Source: Chitinophagales bacterium
Lineage (GTDB): Bacteria; Bacteroidota; Bacteroidia; Chitinophagales; BACL12
DNA length: 10,929 bases
NCBI GenBank assembly: GCA_014380545.1
Contig: JACMJP010000500.1
Span: forward strand, 1 to 10,929
Direction: 5' to 3'
Part shown: piece after piece, positions 1-6,748 of the stretch
Layout of the letters: every line of letters starts with the position of its first letter
Numbering within the stretch: the first letter of the stretch is position 1
Notes under the pieces: model-generated
Told to the model about the DNA's origin: nothing
Database searches by the model: none
What the model saw: the letters and a program-made list of their open reading frames with translations, nothing else
Translations under genes and position numbers: made by a program

Positions 1-126
1 GCCGGAATAGTTTTATTACTGGGTATTGATACTTTTCTTGATATGGGAAGGAGTGCAACGAATGTTATTGGAAATGCAATTGCAACAGCGGCAGTAAGTA
101 AATGGGAGAAGGCGCTGGAAGATTAA
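1..126 (+). CDS. Dicarboxylate/amino-acid:cation symporter (SDF/DAACS family), 3' end only
   Basis: Only the last 41 codons are present; the gene enters from the left edge and stops with TAA at 124-126. The tail reads GIDTFLDMGRSATNVIGNAI and then ATAAVSKWE, which is the TM8/C-terminal signature of the sodium/proton:dicarboxylate-glutamate symporter family (GltPh/GltP/DctA-like inner-membrane carriers). Aligned by eye to GltPh, D394, R397 and N401 are conserved, T398 is Ser, and the position of D405 (a Na1-site ligand in GltPh) is Asn. In this family TM8 carries the substrate- and ion-binding residues. Cation and substrate cannot be decided from the fragment; glutamate/aspartate or C4-dicarboxylate import is likely. 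No T-rich hairpin terminator is obvious after the stop. Confidence 0.88.
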   Translation, partial: AGIVLLLGIDTFLDMGRSATNVIGNAIATAAVSKWEKALED

Positions 127-262
127 TTAATGCGCTCAATAGCTAATGAGCTAACGAAATACATTTATTTGCAGCAACTTCTGTGATGAAGCAAACCTTT
201 CCATCTATTTAGCAATCTGACTATAGTAACTAATCCGTATTTTTGATAAATAACATAATTAC
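127..262. other. Intergenic region upstream of the caspase-like gene
   Basis: No ORF of note is present. A short inverted repeat, GCTCA (134-138) with TGAGC (147-151), follows the symporter stop but has no T tract, so it is a weak terminator candidate at best. The only other recognisable element is the -7 promoter box near 238-245, listed separately. Confidence 0.5.
238..245 (+). promoter_or_regulatory. Bacteroidota-type -7 box for the caspase-like gene
   Basis: TATTTTTG matches the Bacteroidota sigma-factor -7 consensus TAnnTTTG exactly and lies 17 bp before the ATG at 263, giving a short leader of roughly 12 nt. No clear -33 TTG is seen at the usual spacing (the nearest TTT is at 208-210), so the call rests on the -7 element and its position. 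Confidence 0.4.
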
Positions 263-1564
263 ATGCATCGTTTTATTTTTTTATTTTTTATTGCTGTTTC
301 CGTTGTTTCCTGTAAAAAGGATTTTATTCCTGATGGAGATGCAATAGATGAAAATGCGTTCATGAACCCAGAAAATTTAAAAGTATTAATTGTGGGTGGA
401 TTGGAATGGGAAGATCCTTATCTGGAGTCTTTCAGCAAACATCACAGAAAGGATGCAGAGCTCGAACAAACATTTTTAAATCTTGGTGTTGCTACTGAAA
501 ATATTATTTCTTTATATGATGAAGAAAATACGCTTGAAAGTATGTATGCTGCATTTGATTCCATCGCAGTAATGAGTGATGCAGAAACGCATTTTATATT
601 TTATTTTTCAGGCCATGGTTTTCCGGGCTATAATTATATTAATGATCATGAGAGTATTTACTTTGCAAATTATGATATCAATAGCTGGTATCCTGAATCA
701 ACAGGATTCAATATTGATTATATAGGGGATGAATTTATAAATAAATTTAAAGGCAATGCGGTTCTATTTATGGCAGATTGTTGCATGAGCGGTGGTTTAA
801 TAGAACAGGCACAGAAATTTTCAAATAAAGGAATAAAGGCAGCAGCAGTTACCTCCAGTGCAGCATCAAACTGGAGCACAGGCAACTGGACCTTCACACA
901 AAAAGTAATTGATGCACTGAATGGAGATAGATATATTAATTTAAATGGCGACAGGGAAATTACTTATGCTGAAATGATCTCTGAAATTAATTTCTCCATG
1001 CGCAATAATGAAAGACAGAAATACGGTGCTTCATTTTTTAATTGGAGTACTGAAGAAGTAATTGTAAAAACAAATAATAAAAAAAATACTTTGGATACCG
1101 AAAATTTTTATAACGGGCAATATGTTTTTGCAAAACATAAGAAGAATTATTACCCTGTTCAAATAACAGGTGAAAAAAACGAAATGCTGCAATGCAGGTT
1201 TTATAATTATGCGGATTATGAAAACTGGACTGTTGATACGGACAGTATTAAAATTCCTTATTATGTGGAATATAATATAGGAGATATTGTGAATATAGAA
1301 AGCTTCAAAGAAAAAACTGCAACTATAGAAGCAACAGAAGACGGATTTTATAAAGTGGTTGAAGTTGGTGGAACAGGAACATTATGGTTAACATATGAAA
1401 GGCTTTCAAACGGAACAGAACAACCTGTAACTATCCTTAATGAAAATGGAAATTGGGTTCCTGGAAAAATATTGGCTACTGATGCCGATGCGTATTTCAT
1501 TACCTACGATGACAGGAATTTTCAATGGGATGAGTGGGTAAATGCAGACAGAGTTGAATTTTAG
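263..1564 (+). CDS. Envelope lipoprotein with caspase-like (clan CD) protease domain and Tudor/Agenet-like C-terminal repeats
   Basis: The 433-residue product starts with a short hydrophobic signal and a lipobox-like VVSC, so Cys17 is the probable lipidation site. Residues about 38-265 follow the caspase/metacaspase (peptidase C14) pattern: a first strand KVLIVGG at 40-46, hydrophobic HFIFYFSGHG with candidate catalytic His118, and VLFMADCCMSGG with candidate nucleophile Cys174 in the position of the family DSCHSG/DCCHSG motif. VTSSAASNWS (196-205) sits where the family has its S1-pocket strand, and an EF-hand-like loop NLNGDREIT (226-234) is also common in bacterial homologues. Residues about 282-433 are not protease; they read as three SH3/Tudor-like units, the last (W398-V-P-G-K, YFITYD, QWDEWV at 421-426) close to the Tudor-knot/Agenet pattern. 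The gene stands alone, with 136 bp before it and 349 bp after it. The protease fold call is strong; activity, substrate and surface exposure are inference. Confidence 0.85.
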   Translation: MHRFIFLFFIAVSVVSCKKDFIPDGDAIDENAFMNPENLKVLIVGGLEWEDPYLESFSKHHRKDAELEQTFLNLGVATENIISLYDEENTLESMYAAFDSIAVMSDAETHFIFYFSGHGFPGYNYINDHESIYFANYDINSWYPESTGFNIDYIGDEFINKFKGNAVLFMADCCMSGGLIEQAQKFSNKGIKAAAVTSSAASNWSTGNWTFTQKVIDALNGDRYINLNGDREITYAEMISEINFSMRNNERQKYGASFFNWSTEEVIVKTNNKKNTLDTENFYNGQYVFAKHKKNYYPVQITGEKNEMLQCRFYNYADYENWTVDTDSIKIPYYVEYNIGDIVNIESFKEKTATIEATEDGFYKVVEVGGTGTLWLTYERLSNGTEQPVTILNENGNWVPGKILATDADAYFITYDDRNFQWDEWVNADRVEF

Positions 1565-1913
1565 ATTTATTCCGGGTATTTTTCTTTTCCTAACCTAATT
1601 AAATTTTTTCTTTCACAACATTGAATTAATGAAATGACGTTTAATTGCGCAAAATACCTTGTTTAAAGCGATAATACCTTATTAGCCTTCATTACTGTTT
1701 CTTTCTTGTCTGTCACTTTATAATTTTTTAACCGGGATAAATGAAATTTGATGTTCTCCGTAATTTTCTTTTAAAGCCTCTAATGGCAAGGGTTTCATGG
1801 AACGAAGTCACTTTTGCTTATTCTGTGAAAGAAAAAATATATAAGAAAGACCAAAAGTATCACAGGCATTCAAATATGAGAGAACTTTGCTTCATCAAAT
1901 AAGATAGAAAATT
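1565..1913. other. 349-bp stretch without a convincing gene
   Basis: Three things can be seen. First, AATACCTT occurs twice, 20 bp apart, at 1653-1660 and 1673-1680. Second, an imperfect inverted repeat has arms at 1810-1824 and 1844-1858, with ACTTTTG/CAAAAGT as the perfect outer part. Third, short ORFs exist on both strands: a 53-codon plus ORF at 1741-1902 (starting MKFDVLRNFL) and a minus ORF listed separately. A weak -7-like GAACTTTG lies at 1882-1889 ahead of the next gene, one mismatch from TAnnTTTG. No clear terminator hairpin follows the caspase gene. The stretch may be a degenerate intergenic repeat. Confidence 0.4.
1663..1798 (-). pseudogene. Possible small frameshifted ORF (tentative)
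   Basis: From ATG at 1798 the minus strand reads MKPLPLEALKENYGEHQISF then IPVKKL and stops at 1718. If the frame is shifted by one at the A6 run (about 1724-1729) it continues as YKVTDKKETVMKANKVLSL, ending at 1663. Both parts have a protein-like composition, which suggests one short gene of about 43 codons broken by a single-base change. I do not recognise a family. The overlapping plus-strand ORF at 1741-1902 cannot be real at the same time in a simple model, and chance is a fair alternative. Confidence 0.17.
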
Positions 1914-2726
1914 ATGAATCGCACACTTAACACACTATTACTCATCCTTACAATTACCTTCTCTGTAAATGCAAATACTTCTTTACAGGAGCGCTTACAA
2001 AGCCCGGTTTATATTGTAATGGAAACAAATGATGAAGTATACAATGAATCAGTAACGCAGGCAGTTGAGAATTACTGGGAGGCAAGTGCCTATACTTTCA
2101 TTACAAAGAAAGAATATGAGACGGCTAAAGGTAAATCTCAGAATATTTTTTTAATTAAGAATGAAAACCAGGCTGCTGAAGATGAAGGAACCATGATATA
2201 TGAAGATGTAATGAAGCTTGTTTATTTTGTAAAGAAAGGAAGATTAGTATATACTGTAGCAGGCACACCTATATTAGATGAGAATAATGAGATGAGCACT
2301 TCAGTAATAAATGCTGTAAGAGTTTTACAGGATAAATTACATTTCATGATGTTTAAGGAAGAAAAAAACACTGCTTTCGCAAGTTATGATAAAGAAGTGA
2401 AATCAAAAACATCCATTCTTAAAGTAAAAACATTATATATTGTGAAAGAAGATATTGATGCTACAGCAACTTTAGAAGAAATAGCAGCTTTATATGATGG
2501 CGATTTAAAAATTGTTACAAAAGAAGAATTACAAAATATTGTAAACAGCAAAACTGATGATGCTTTATATATTGCTATAAATAACAGAAAAACATCTAAC
2601 GTAAGTTATGTAAATACAAAACAAGTTTTTATGGCATCAACAGGTGAATTAATTTATAACGAAGAAACTACCTCTATAAAACCACAAGGGTTAACAAAAA
2701 AAGACATGAAGGAATTGTCAGAATAA
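1914..2726 (+). CDS. Exported protein of unknown function with an apparent internal duplication
   Basis: The 270-residue product begins with an Sec-type signal peptide (MNRTLNTLLLILTITFSVNA, cleavage probably near residue 20-22; no lipobox Cys), so it should be periplasmic or secreted. I do not recognise a named family. Two halves look related: residues 31-120 (PVYIVMETND, then AYTFITKKEYE, NIFLIKN, and KGRLVYTV) and residues 172-253 (KTLYIVKED, then DLKIVTKEEL, ALYIAIN, and TGELIYNE). Each half has the order strand, acidic helix, strand ending in a [IV]TK[KE]E motif, strand, then a beta hairpin with a G-x-L-[VI]-Y pattern, consistent with a duplicated alpha/beta domain. The gene is followed 36 bp after its stop by a strong hairpin terminator. 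There is no functional link to the caspase-like gene beyond strand and closeness. The coding call is firm; no function can be given. Confidence 0.8.
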   Translation: MNRTLNTLLLILTITFSVNANTSLQERLQSPVYIVMETNDEVYNESVTQAVENYWEASAYTFITKKEYETAKGKSQNIFLIKNENQAAEDEGTMIYEDVMKLVYFVKKGRLVYTVAGTPILDENNEMSTSVINAVRVLQDKLHFMMFKEEKNTAFASYDKEVKSKTSILKVKTLYIVKEDIDATATLEEIAALYDGDLKIVTKEELQNIVNSKTDDALYIAINNRKTSNVSYVNTKQVFMASTGELIYNEETTSIKPQGLTKKDMKELSE

Positions 2727-2762
2727 TTGCGTAATTGATTTCATGAGTATCACACACCACCA

Positions 2763-2830
2763 GGGCAGCGGGAGATTAATGTTTAAAGTGCCTCCAGGAA
2801 CACAATTAATTTCTCTCGCTGCCCTTTATT
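2763..2830 (+). terminator. Strong hairpin terminator overlapping the convergent gene's 3' end
   Basis: The left arm GGGCAGCGGGAGATTAAT (2763-2780) pairs with the right arm at 2805-2824: 13 continuous pairs including one G-U, a 2-nt bulge (2810-2811), then 5 more pairs, with a 24-nt loop. The right arm is followed by TTTATTT, as expected for intrinsic termination of plus-strand transcription from the 1914-2726 gene. On the minus strand the G-U pair becomes a C-A mismatch and no T tract follows, so it works less well in that direction. The right arm and most of the loop are codons of the convergent di-haem gene (KGQREKL). Confidence 0.7.
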
Positions 2831-4162
2831 TAAATTTGCAAAGTAGCTTTTAGATTTTTCTGCTTCTCCTCCGTGCCACAAAATTGCTTCCGTTAGATTC
2901 CTTGCTCTTCCATCATGCAAAAAGATTGTATGGCCATTTGCAACTTCAGTTAAACCAATTCCCCATAAAGGCCGTGTTTTCCATTCGTTGCCTGTTGCTA
3001 AATAATCAGGACGGTTATCAGCTAAGCCTTCTCCCATATCATGCAATAAAAGATCTGTATAAGGATAAATTGTTTGATTACTTAATTCAGGAATTCCCGG
3101 AAGAACACCAGTTGTAAATTTTTGTACATGACAACTATTACATCCCGATTCAAAAAAATATTTTTTTCCTTCCATTACATCGGCATTATCTAAATTTCTT
3201 GGTGCCGGTACTGCTAATGTTTTAACATAAAAAGAAACTACATCAAGATTTACAGCATCAATTTCAGGATCATCAGTTAAAGCATCGCACTGTGTTTGTC
3301 CATCACAATTTTCTTTTTGAAATAAAGGGCTTGTTATTCCCATATCACCATTAAAAGCTGCTGCAGTTTGCTGATCTAAATTTGGCTGGTTTGCTTTCCA
3401 TCCAAATCTTCCGAGAATGATACTTTCAGTTACCACATCAAATACATAATTTGCTTTTCCTGAAATACCATCCTTATTTGCATCAGTTTCATCAGCATAA
3501 AATAATATACTATTTTCAGGAATTCCTTCCAGTAATCCTAAACCAAAAACAGGAGGCGCTACTCTTACACTTAACAAAACATCACCGGGAATTGCAGCGT
3601 AAGTATTAATTATTTGATAAACGGGCTTGCGCAAATAAACAATTTGTCCATCAGGAAAATAAAATGGTTCTTCAATATAATTTATTGATATGTCTCCTTC
3701 AGGCAGTACACCAAATATTGCTTTGTTTTGTAATTGTAAACCATAACCCGGAATTGCAAGCGGCGCATTATGAATATCCATTCCCGGGATACTTATTCTA
3801 AAGACTGTTGGTTTATTTCCCCTGCCATCTAATGTATGACAACCTACGCAACTTACATCATTAAAAATAGGACCTAAACCACTATTAACAACTGCAGGTG
3901 CTGTAACAAATGTTGCTTCAAATTCTGCATCACCATCAAAATGTTTTTGCAAATTATCTCCGCTTAAATTATCGGCTGGGGTGGAGAATGCAGCTGATGA
4001 TGCATCAAAAATTGTTGTTGCCCCACCCGCATTATATTCTTCAGGATTAAACCAGTCCGACAAAACATTCTCATCAACAGAACATGCATGAATAATAAAA
4101 ACAAAACCTGCAATAATAAATATTGCAAGTTTTGTTTTATTTACTGTTATTAATTTACTCAT
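2783..4162 (-). CDS. Di-haem cytochrome c oxidoreductase lipoprotein (DHOR/DUF1111, 'thiol oxidoreductase' family)
   Basis: The 459-residue product has a hydrophobic signal (residues 12-25) and a lipobox-like IHAC, so Cys27 is the likely lipid anchor. Two c-type haem sites are plain: C105-VG-C108-H109 and C341-NS-C344-H345. Family features around them include a Ca-loop-like DANKDGISGKANYV (227-240), GRFGWKANQP (251-260) and the C-terminal FLHDGRARNLTEAILWHGG (414-432), all typical of the di-haem oxidoreductase family (Pfam 'DHOR'), distantly related to MauG and cytochrome c peroxidases. An extra Cys pair C286/C292 could form a disulfide. It is the last gene of the porin-imelysin-DHOR operon, starting 16 bp after the imelysin stop. 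In known imelysin loci this protein is thought to handle electrons for metal uptake; that role here is inference. Its older 'thiol oxidoreductase' name is not supported by anything seen here. Confidence 0.9.
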   Translation of the reverse strand: MSKLITVNKTKLAIFIIAGFVFIIHACSVDENVLSDWFNPEEYNAGGATTIFDASSAAFSTPADNLSGDNLQKHFDGDAEFEATFVTAPAVVNSGLGPIFNDVSCVGCHTLDGRGNKPTVFRISIPGMDIHNAPLAIPGYGLQLQNKAIFGVLPEGDISINYIEEPFYFPDGQIVYLRKPVYQIINTYAAIPGDVLLSVRVAPPVFGLGLLEGIPENSILFYADETDANKDGISGKANYVFDVVTESIILGRFGWKANQPNLDQQTAAAFNGDMGITSPLFQKENCDGQTQCDALTDDPEIDAVNLDVVSFYVKTLAVPAPRNLDNADVMEGKKYFFESGCNSCHVQKFTTGVLPGIPELSNQTIYPYTDLLLHDMGEGLADNRPDYLATGNEWKTRPLWGIGLTEVANGHTIFLHDGRARNLTEAILWHGGEAEKSKSYFANLNKGQREKLIVFLEAL

Positions 4163-4178
4163 TATTGATTACGCATTC

Positions 4179-5231
4179 TCACAATTCATCAATAATTGGT
4201 TTTACTTCTGTTTCCAATAATGTTTGCAGATCTCTTACAGCAGTTTGTGCAGCACTCACTTCATCAGGATTTATAAATATTGCATCAGTAAATGTTCCGG
4301 GAATATTTCCGATCGCATCAATTGCATTGTGAATTGCATCATGCACTTCCTGTTCTAATTCTGCATCAACAGAAAGAATAAAATCAGATACACCTGCCTC
4401 GTCTGTTAGGTATTTTCCATCAAATAAATTTTCTATACTACGAATATTATCCTGGAAATCAGATTTACTATTTGCACTGAAACGACTTTCCTCCAGTGTA
4501 ATATCTCCTTCACTTAACGGATCATTTATTTTTCCGTTTGCAACTTCATCAGCAATGGCTATCATACCATTTACAATTTCCTGCATTGCACTTTTCTGGC
4601 TCACATAAATACTTCCGGCTTCACCGGCATTTGAAATATTTGCTGCGAAATTTTCATGTGCAGGCGACCAGCTTTCAAATAGAATATCAATGGCGCCTTC
4701 TATACTTTGCGTTACGGCAATTAAATATTCAAATTCCCTTTCTGTAAAATCATCAACTGTTTTATTTCCATCTGTTCCCCAAATTAAATATTCAATTGTA
4801 TGAAAACCTTTTAATGTTCCTTCCAATCCGTCAATATAATCTTTTGTTAATGCATCAGCACTCGCCAATACAGCATCAAGATCAACAGTGTTTACAGGCC
4901 AGCTATCTATTGAAGGATCAATTCCCGCTGTAGAAACAGGGCCAAATAAAAATCCTTCACTTTGTTCCCAGGGGCTCCGGCAAACTCTCCATGCTTCCTT
5001 CGCTGCTTCATGATATTCCGCTGTTTGATTACTCTCCAATTCATTTATTGCATCTAATAATGTTTCTGCTTTTTCATGCAAGTCTTCATACGTTGCCGTA
5101 ATTACTTTTTCTGAAACATTTGTAAGTATTGAAGAAAAATCATATTCCGTTACCGGATTATTATTTTTATCATCGCATGCAAAAAATAAAACACTTGTTG
5201 CGCTGATGCTGATTATTAATTTATTTTTCAT
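4179..5231 (-). CDS. Imelysin-family (peptidase M75-like) iron-associated lipoprotein
   Basis: The 350-residue product carries a lipoprotein signal ending FFAC (Cys19), followed by acidic DDK. The family's GxHxxE motif is G142-F-H144-T-I-E147 in KGFHTIEYLIWG. Other imelysin marks are WRVCRSPWEQSEGFLFGP (81-98), DSWPVN (109-114) and ESRFSANSKSDFQDNI (248-263). Length is normal for the family. Imelysins are all-helical periplasmic or surface proteins found in iron-regulated loci (IrpA, EfeO M75 domain, ICMP); they were first named insulin-cleaving peptidases, but structural work favours metal or ligand binding over proteolysis. It lies 25 bp downstream of the porin and 16 bp upstream of the di-haem oxidoreductase, so the three are surely co-transcribed. 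No Fur box is recognised; iron regulation is expected from the family, not seen. Confidence 0.92.
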   Translation of the reverse strand: MKNKLIISISATSVLFFACDDKNNNPVTEYDFSSILTNVSEKVITATYEDLHEKAETLLDAINELESNQTAEYHEAAKEAWRVCRSPWEQSEGFLFGPVSTAGIDPSIDSWPVNTVDLDAVLASADALTKDYIDGLEGTLKGFHTIEYLIWGTDGNKTVDDFTEREFEYLIAVTQSIEGAIDILFESWSPAHENFAANISNAGEAGSIYVSQKSAMQEIVNGMIAIADEVANGKINDPLSEGDITLEESRFSANSKSDFQDNIRSIENLFDGKYLTDEAGVSDFILSVDAELEQEVHDAIHNAIDAIGNIPGTFTDAIFINPDEVSAAQTAVRDLQTLLETEVKPIIDEL

Positions 5232-5256
5232 ATTGTTATTTATTTTTTATAATTAA

Positions 5257-6492
5257 TTAAAATTGAAATGCAAGTGCTGTTGTATATGTTGTTTCTTTAT
5301 TCATATCAGGAATACCAATTGTGCGGAAGGTAACATCGCTTTTTATTGCAATATGTTTGTTCCATACATAACTAATTCCCGTTCTTATTTCGTTGCGCTC
5401 CCACCTTGGATTATTAAATACATCACCAGTTGTATTGTACATACTATCGTAATAATAATATCCTGCAAAAACATCTAATGTATTATTTTGAATATGCATG
5501 AGCGAAAAAATATCATAGGCCAATTCAATTAAATATCCGATAGCTCCGGAGGCAACAGGTGTGCGTTTTACATTCAAATTATTTGAAAGATTTCTGTTTG
5601 CATCGCTTATGATATCTGCATTTTGTAAATTACCAATAAGCAATAAAGCATTAATTTTTAACGCACCTATTTTTTGATGTGCATGTAAATCAGCTATCAT
5701 AACATAAGCATCATCTGTAATATCTTCTTTCGGCCTGTTTGGTGTGCTGTTGCCGATGTATCCGCTGATACCAATTTTTGAATTTTTATTTGTTGCATAA
5801 TCTATTCTTAAGGCAGCAGCAAAAGCATCTGCACCCACGGTTTCAAATCTCTCCAGCGCACCTCTTTTAATCCAGTTTGCGGAACTGAATTGCGAATTAT
5901 CCAATGCATTTACAATTACTATTTTGCAATTCCATTTATTAAATTCTAAATCTGCTCCTATACCAGTGCTATACCATGCTGTTGGAATAAGTGTTTGCTC
6001 CACATTATTAAATGTGGTTGTAAAATACTGAAGCGGCTCATAAGTATCAGTTACTAAACCTACCGGCACTCTTATTTTTCCGGCTTTTAGTGCTAACCAT
6101 TTTTTAGCGTTCCATTCAAGCTCCAATTCTTCCAATAAAACTTCACCACCTTTTTCTACTTCCTGTTCAAATTCCCCAAACTCTTCAAATTTATCAAATT
6201 CCATTGTTGAACCAGTGCCGCCATGTTCAATCTCAATTTCCATTTCTATTTTCACTTTATCTGAAAAATGGAATTCAGGCTCAAATACAATTCTGTTCAG
6301 ATCAATGTCGTTATTTTTATCTGTGTAAGTTTCCCAGTCATACATGTTAAAAGTCATTTCTCCGAATACTTCCATGTCTATTCTTCTTCCTTCAAATATT
6401 TTCTTGTCTTTAATTGAATCAGTGGCAGATTGAGCAAAAATCTCAATTGTTGTAAAGAAAAACAGAAGGAGTATGAGAGCAGTTCTATTCAT
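5257..6492 (-). CDS. Outer-membrane beta-barrel porin (phosphate-selective porin O/P-like), first gene of the imelysin operon
   Basis: The 411-residue product starts with a signal peptide ending IFAQS (cleavage near residue 20). The mature part alternates hydrophobic and polar residues in strand after strand, and the chain ends in ALAFQF; a terminal Phe is the usual recognition signal for beta-barrel assembly. LALKAGKIRVPVGLVTDTYE (134-153) and the TAWYSTGIGADLEF region (171-184) resemble OprP/OprO-like porins of Bacteroidota. Residues 83-126 form an unusually acidic stretch with 17 Asp/Glu in 44 residues and a His-Gly-Gly (90-92), possibly an extracellular or constriction loop. It is the first gene after the operon promoter and precedes imelysin by 25 bp. 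A channel for metal ions or small metal complexes fits the context; phosphate selectivity should not be assumed from the family name. Confidence 0.8.
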   Translation of the reverse strand: MNRTALILLLFFFTTIEIFAQSATDSIKDKKIFEGRRIDMEVFGEMTFNMYDWETYTDKNNDIDLNRIVFEPEFHFSDKVKIEMEIEIEHGGTGSTMEFDKFEEFGEFEQEVEKGGEVLLEELELEWNAKKWLALKAGKIRVPVGLVTDTYEPLQYFTTTFNNVEQTLIPTAWYSTGIGADLEFNKWNCKIVIVNALDNSQFSSANWIKRGALERFETVGADAFAAALRIDYATNKNSKIGISGYIGNSTPNRPKEDITDDAYVMIADLHAHQKIGALKINALLLIGNLQNADIISDANRNLSNNLNVKRTPVASGAIGYLIELAYDIFSLMHIQNNTLDVFAGYYYYDSMYNTTGDVFNNPRWERNEIRTGISYVWNKHIAIKSDVTFRTIGIPDMNKETTYTTALAFQF

Positions 6493-6516
6493 TATTTAGA
6501 GTTAATCTAAACTGAG

Positions 6517-6547
6517 CAAAAATACCTTTGTAATACAGAAGCGTCAA
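6517..6547 (-). promoter_or_regulatory. Promoter of the porin-imelysin-DHOR operon
   Basis: Read on the minus strand, TTG (6547-6545) is followed after 20 bp by TATTTTTG (6524-6517), an exact TAnnTTTG -7 box with a -33 TTG at the normal Bacteroidota spacing. The -7 box lies 24 bp before the porin ATG at 6492, predicting a leader of about 20 nt. No convincing Fur-box palindrome overlaps it. Confidence 0.55.
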
Positions 6548-6701
6548 ATGTTTTAGGATGAAGAAAGACAAAATACCTTAAAGAAGGTAGTGGCGAAATT
6601 ATATTTAATATAGGGGGAATAATGGAGTAAAGTTTTTTTAATTTACCGCAGGAAAACTACAGTTAATCGTTAAATAAAATTTACTGAAAGAAAACTTTTA
6701 A

Positions 6702-6729
6702 TTGGTAAACATGTAATGAATTAATATTG
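6702..6729 (+). promoter_or_regulatory. Probable promoter of the MFS transporter gene
   Basis: TTG (6702-6704), a 17-bp spacer and TAATATTG (6722-6729, one mismatch to TAnnTTTG) lie 19 bp before the ATG at 6749. It is divergent from the porin promoter; about 150 bp of AT-rich DNA without other recognisable elements separates the two. Confidence 0.35.
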
Positions 6730-6748
6730 CGGTTTCAAAATTTAGAAG

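Noticed and set aside
134..151. GCTCA/TGAGC hairpin after the symporter gene as a terminator
   Set aside because: The stem is only five pairs and no T tract follows, so it cannot be told from chance.
263..2726. Caspase-like gene plus the following exported protein as a two-gene defence system
   Set aside because: The genes are 349 bp apart with poor sequence between them, the second has its own terminator, and both products are exported, which does not fit known intracellular caspase-based defence.
2884..3117. Plus-strand ORF of 77 codons
   Set aside because: It lies wholly inside the di-haem oxidoreductase gene in the antisense direction, with no family features.
4123..4747. Two plus-strand ORFs of 69 codons each
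   Set aside because: Both are antisense shadows of the imelysin/di-haem genes, which have clear motifs.
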